Positions 61,849 to 64,000 of a stretch of 64,000 nt of DNA are shown one piece after another. Source of the stretch: an uncultured Eubacteriales bacterium (lineage in GTDB: Bacteria > Bacillota > Clostridia > Oscillospirales > Oscillospiraceae); assembly GCA_900079765.1 (NCBI GenBank), contig LT599017.1:558001-622000 (forward strand), read 5' to 3'. The translations under genes were made by a program, and so were the position numbers. Under the pieces are notes generated by a model that was given only the letters and a program-made list of their open reading frames with translations, searched no databases and was not told the origin of the DNA. Within the stretch, counting starts at the first letter, position 1. Each line of letters begins with the position of its first letter.

Positions 61849-63105
61849 TTATGGATTGCATCTTTTACATGGGACGTACCCCATTAAAATCACTTCATCA
61901 CGGGTTCCGGTGTATTCTCGTTTGTTGCTTTCCTTCATCTGGTCCACGCTGGAGCATGATGGATAATGGAACTTGTAGGTGTTGGTATTAAGAATATAGG
62001 TAGTTCCTGCGTTTGCTGAGGTTGCCGGGGTTACCGGTGCGGGGGAAGGAGAGGGAGAGGGATCTTCGTTTTTGCTTGGTACAACACTCTGACCGTATTT
62101 ACCGTCAGCGGTAGTAAGGTCCAGCGTGTCTACGTTAGTATTTCTTTCAGTGGAAAAAGAGACAGTCTCCCCATCACTGGTACAGATGATAGTTCCCTGC
62201 ATGTCGGTGCGGTATGTAATCACGTCAGCGTCTCGCAGGCGGCTCAAGGTGGCCTCTGTGGGGTGTCCATAGGTATTTCCTTGTCCAACGCTTATTACGG
62301 CGTACTGCGGCATAATTTCGCGCAGGAAAGGATATGTGGTGCTGGTGTCACTACCGTGGTGCCCAACCTTTAAGACGGTGGCTGATAAATCATACCCTGC
62401 GCTAAGGATGTCTTGCTCTTCATCTCGCTCGGCGTCACCAGTAAAAAGGAAAGATGTTTTGCCAAAGGTTAGTTTTAAGACGATTGATGTGTTGTTTGGT
62501 TCATCGGAGCTATTTATCGGCCCCAGTATATCGAAATAGGAGCTGCCAAATGTATAACGATCACCAGCAGTGGGGACGGTGATTGGGGTATCCCCTAAAT
62601 ACTTTACAAAACTGCGGAATGCCTTTGAATCATAGTCGGTGACAGGACAAAGCGCGGTGTCGGCGCTTGCATAGTTTAGGGCACCGGCCAGCCCGCCAAC
62701 ATGGTCCTCGTGAGCATGAGTGGCAACCACATAATCGAGATGGTCCACGCCTTCGTTTTTGAGGTAGGTATAGATTAAGTCGGAGTCAGCTACGTTACCG
62801 CCGTCAATGAGCATCGCATGCCCATCACTCAAAATGAGTGCACTATCGGCCTGTCCCACGTCAATAAAATGGACCTCAAGGCTGGAGCCGTCCAGCAAAG
62901 GCACGGGGGCTACAACATCAACAGATGGGGAAGTGGAGATACTCGCGTTTTCCGTGCCCTGCGGAGGAGTAGTAGAAGAGCGCGGGATTGAACTGCTGAC
63001 TGTTGGCTCCGGTGCTTGCGCTGTTCCACCGCTATCAGAGAAACAGGCAGAAAGCGAGATACATAGTAAAATGCTGAGGGCCAGCGCCAATACTCTTTCT
63101 TTCAT
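61849..63105 (-). CDS. Lipoprotein with ComEC-like metallo-beta-lactamase domain and cysteine tail
   Basis: 418 residues. Lipoprotein signal with lipobox LSAC, a serine/threonine/proline linker, then a metallo-beta-lactamase fold (about 75-330) with IDVGQADSALI, HAHEDHVGGLAG (metal ligands), FLFTGDAE and VGHHGSD, close to the ComEC/Rec2 hydrolase group. A P/S linker leads to a 45-residue C-terminal module with HYPSCSSV and GYVPCKRCNP, resembling the Ada-type metal-binding end. Likely an extracellular nuclease or phosphodiesterase (inference). ATG at 63105 with AGGGGAGGG eight bases upstream. Confidence 0.85.
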   Translation of the reverse strand: MKERVLALALSILLCISLSACFSDSGGTAQAPEPTVSSSIPRSSTTPPQGTENASISTSPSVDVVAPVPLLDGSSLEVHFIDVGQADSALILSDGHAMLIDGGNVADSDLIYTYLKNEGVDHLDYVVATHAHEDHVGGLAGALNYASADTALCPVTDYDSKAFRSFVKYLGDTPITVPTAGDRYTFGSSYFDILGPINSSDEPNNTSIVLKLTFGKTSFLFTGDAERDEEQDILSAGYDLSATVLKVGHHGSDTSTTYPFLREIMPQYAVISVGQGNTYGHPTEATLSRLRDADVITYRTDMQGTIICTSDGETVSFSTERNTNVDTLDLTTADGKYGQSVVPSKNEDPSPSPSPAPVTPATSANAGTTYILNTNTYKFHYPSCSSVDQMKESNKREYTGTRDEVILMGYVPCKRCNP

Positions 63106-63141
63106 TCGCAATCCCTCCCCTTGTAGTCGTTTGATATCTTC

Positions 63142-63417
63142 CTAAAACCTCATATACTCCTCAACATCCATGTTTCCGTATGTATACAGGCAAACCGCCT
63201 TTTCCATAAACTCCTGCGTAACGCCAAACCGCTCGGCCAGCTCCCACATCTCGGTGCACCCGTCAGCTACCGCCTCGTCCAGCGCCTCGGCGGTCAGCAG
63301 TTTCTTCACGGCCCACTTGTCAGCCCGGTTTTCATGCTTTCGCCTCACGTCCAGCGCGGCGTAGCGGTTATAAAAGCTCCCGGTGAGGCAGTGTCCAAGC
63401 TCATGGGCCAGGTGCAC
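63142..63417 (-). CDS. ImmA/IrrE-type metallopeptidase, N-terminally truncated
   Basis: 91 residues from a GTG at 63417, with the zinc-protease motif HLAHELGHC at the very start, then YNRYAALDVRRKHENRADKWA (third ligand region) and a helical end. ImmA proteases cleave the element's repressor to induce excision. The open frame extends upstream to about 63456 (DYDLIGTGPDEW before the motif) but has no usable start, and the usual 40-60 N-terminal residues are missing. It begins where the XRE gene ends, so a deletion probably fused the two. Activity is doubtful. Confidence 0.72.
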   Translation of the reverse strand: MHLAHELGHCLTGSFYNRYAALDVRRKHENRADKWAVKKLLTAEALDEAVADGCTEMWELAERFGVTQEFMEKAVCLYTYGNMDVEEYMRF

Positions 63418-63452
63418 CCACTCGTCGGGCCCCGTGCCGATGAGGTCATAGT

Positions 63453-63743
63453 CTAGCCGCCGCCGCCGAACAGCGCTATCTTAATCGCGTCCTCACTGAC
63501 GCGCCCGCCCTCTCCGGCGGGCGCTTTTTTCGTTTGCTCAGAACCAGTCGCTAAATAGTCATAGCTCAAACCAAGGCATTCTGCTGCACTCCTAATCTTT
63601 TTAGGAGTCGGGTTAAATTTCCCGGTGTTCCACTGTGAGTACGAGGCGGAGGAAATACCACTTTTTTCATAAAAGTCGGCCTTGCTCATGCCGATTTCCG
63701 CCAGCCGCATTTCGATTCGCTTAATTATGGCTAAGGTGTCCAT
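63453..63743 (-). CDS. XRE-family repressor of the element, C-terminus shortened
   Basis: 96 residues with an N-terminal helix-turn-helix (IIKRIEMRLAEIGMSKADFYEKSGISSASYSQWNTGKFNPTPKKI) and a short tail ending ALFGGGG. Relatives seem to continue with an acidic stretch after a FGG motif, so the end may be lost (by memory). ATG at 63743 follows AAGGAGTGCAAAAT. It faces a divergent operator region and a rightward gene, the usual CI/Cro-like switch. Likely target of the ImmA protease encoded next to it. Confidence 0.87.
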   Translation of the reverse strand: MDTLAIIKRIEMRLAEIGMSKADFYEKSGISSASYSQWNTGKFNPTPKKIRSAAECLGLSYDYLATGSEQTKKAPAGEGGRVSEDAIKIALFGGGG

Positions 63744-63774
63744 ATTTTGCACTCCTTAGTTGTACGAAACGACG

Positions 63775-63953
63775 AACTTAGTAATTGCAAAATTCTAGGC
63801 TTGACTTTAACAATAACTTAGTATAGACTAAAGTCATACTTGATAAAGGCAACAAGAATCCTGCCAAACTTAGTTCGGCACTTCGTAAAATATAAGTTTG
63901 TTGGCACTTCTTATATTAAGCGAGCCGCGCTAAGTTGTCAAGTAAAACTTAGT
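63775..63953. promoter_or_regulatory. Divergent operator with repeated AACTTAGT
   Basis: AACTTAGT occurs at 63775-63782, 63815-63822, 63867-63874 and 63946-63953, with an inverted near-copy (AACTTAGC on the minus strand) at 63929-63936. A minus-strand promoter TTGACA (63936-63941), 17-base spacer, TAATAT (63913-63918) overlaps one copy. The layout fits a repressor switch between the XRE gene and the rightward gene. Confidence 0.75.
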
Positions 63954-63969
63954 ATTTGGGGGTGAAAAA

Positions 63970-64000
63970 ATGGGTTTTATTTCCGCAAGAAAGGCGTCCG
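63970..64000 (+). CDS. Start of a rightward gene, probably a second XRE regulator (cut by window edge)
   Basis: ATG at 63970 with GGGGGTG seven bases upstream; the ten visible residues read MGFISARKAS. Cro-like helix-turn-helix proteins often begin this way, but too little is visible to be sure. Confidence 0.5.
   Translation, partial: MGFISARKAS

Overview
The window comes from a low-to-middle-GC Gram-positive relative, most likely a gut Oscillospiraceae (clostridial cluster IV). The evidence is the 16S rRNA gene at about 24.6-26.1 kb, whose variable regions resemble the Oscillibacter/Flavonifractor/Lawsonibacter neighbourhood by memory (genus not resolved), together with a spoVAC sporulation gene, an SLH-domain surface protein, a T-box-controlled ilv operon, strong AGGAGG ribosome binding sites and frequent TTG/GTG starts. 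Genes before 59.6 kb are GC-rich; the last 4.4 kb are visibly richer in A+T and look like the left end of an integrated element.

Layout. 0-6.7 kb: a sugar or polyol uptake locus with a galactitol-type PTS (IIB, IIC leftward; IIA rightward), a class II aldolase, a small membrane protein and the start of dhaK, controlled by a LevR-type sigma-54 activator. Two oppositely directed, consensus-perfect sigma-54 promoters and three copies of a TATACACT operator lie between the arms. 6.8-16.6 kb: ECF sigma factor with its DUF4179 partner, mutY, an aldehyde dehydrogenase, tdk, a radical SAM protein, an AraC/GyrI-like regulator, an XRE regulator-membrane protein-RluA operon, and hemW. 16.7-21.5 kb: a secreted phosphodiester glycosidase with three SLH repeats, spoVAC, and an acyltransferase. 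21.5-21.9 kb: a strong promoter and a terminator frame an unidentified non-coding RNA of about 350 nt. 22.2-23.9 kb: HD hydrolase and metA. 24.1-30.1 kb: a complete rRNA operon (three tandem promoters, 16S, tRNA-Ala, tRNA-Ile, 23S, tRNA-Glu, tRNA-Lys, 5S, terminator), with tRNAs placed between 23S and 5S.

30.1-45.5 kb: sfsA, a decayed VOC gene, GNAT acetyltransferase, DUF2752/DUF4234 membrane pair, rpe-recR, ilvA, a xpaC-telA-TPM cluster, a DUF975 protein, and the branched-chain amino-acid cluster ilvB-ilvN-ilvC-ilvD behind a T-box leader. 45.6-49.2 kb: a compact, overlapping rnfC-D-E-A-like operon with no rnfG or rnfB, whose RnfA lacks both cysteines that normally hold the membrane iron-sulfur cluster. 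This is the most unusual system in the window. 49.3-53.5 kb: DUF1540 protein, a membrane protein with a gamma-carbonic-anhydrase-like partner, a CmpB-family membrane protein, and a pyrB whose product carries a regulatory-chain-like zinc tail. 53.6-58.8 kb: a doubly membrane-anchored, domain-permuted GH3 glycosidase and a LytTR two-component system.

58.99-59.6 kb: a five-tRNA cluster (Gly, Arg, His, Gln, Lys). Immediately beyond tRNA-Lys lies a tyrosine integrase, followed by a stalk-domain protein, a lipoprotein with a metallo-beta-lactamase domain, a truncated ImmA-type protease, an XRE repressor, a repeat-rich divergent operator, and the first codons of a rightward gene cut by the window end.
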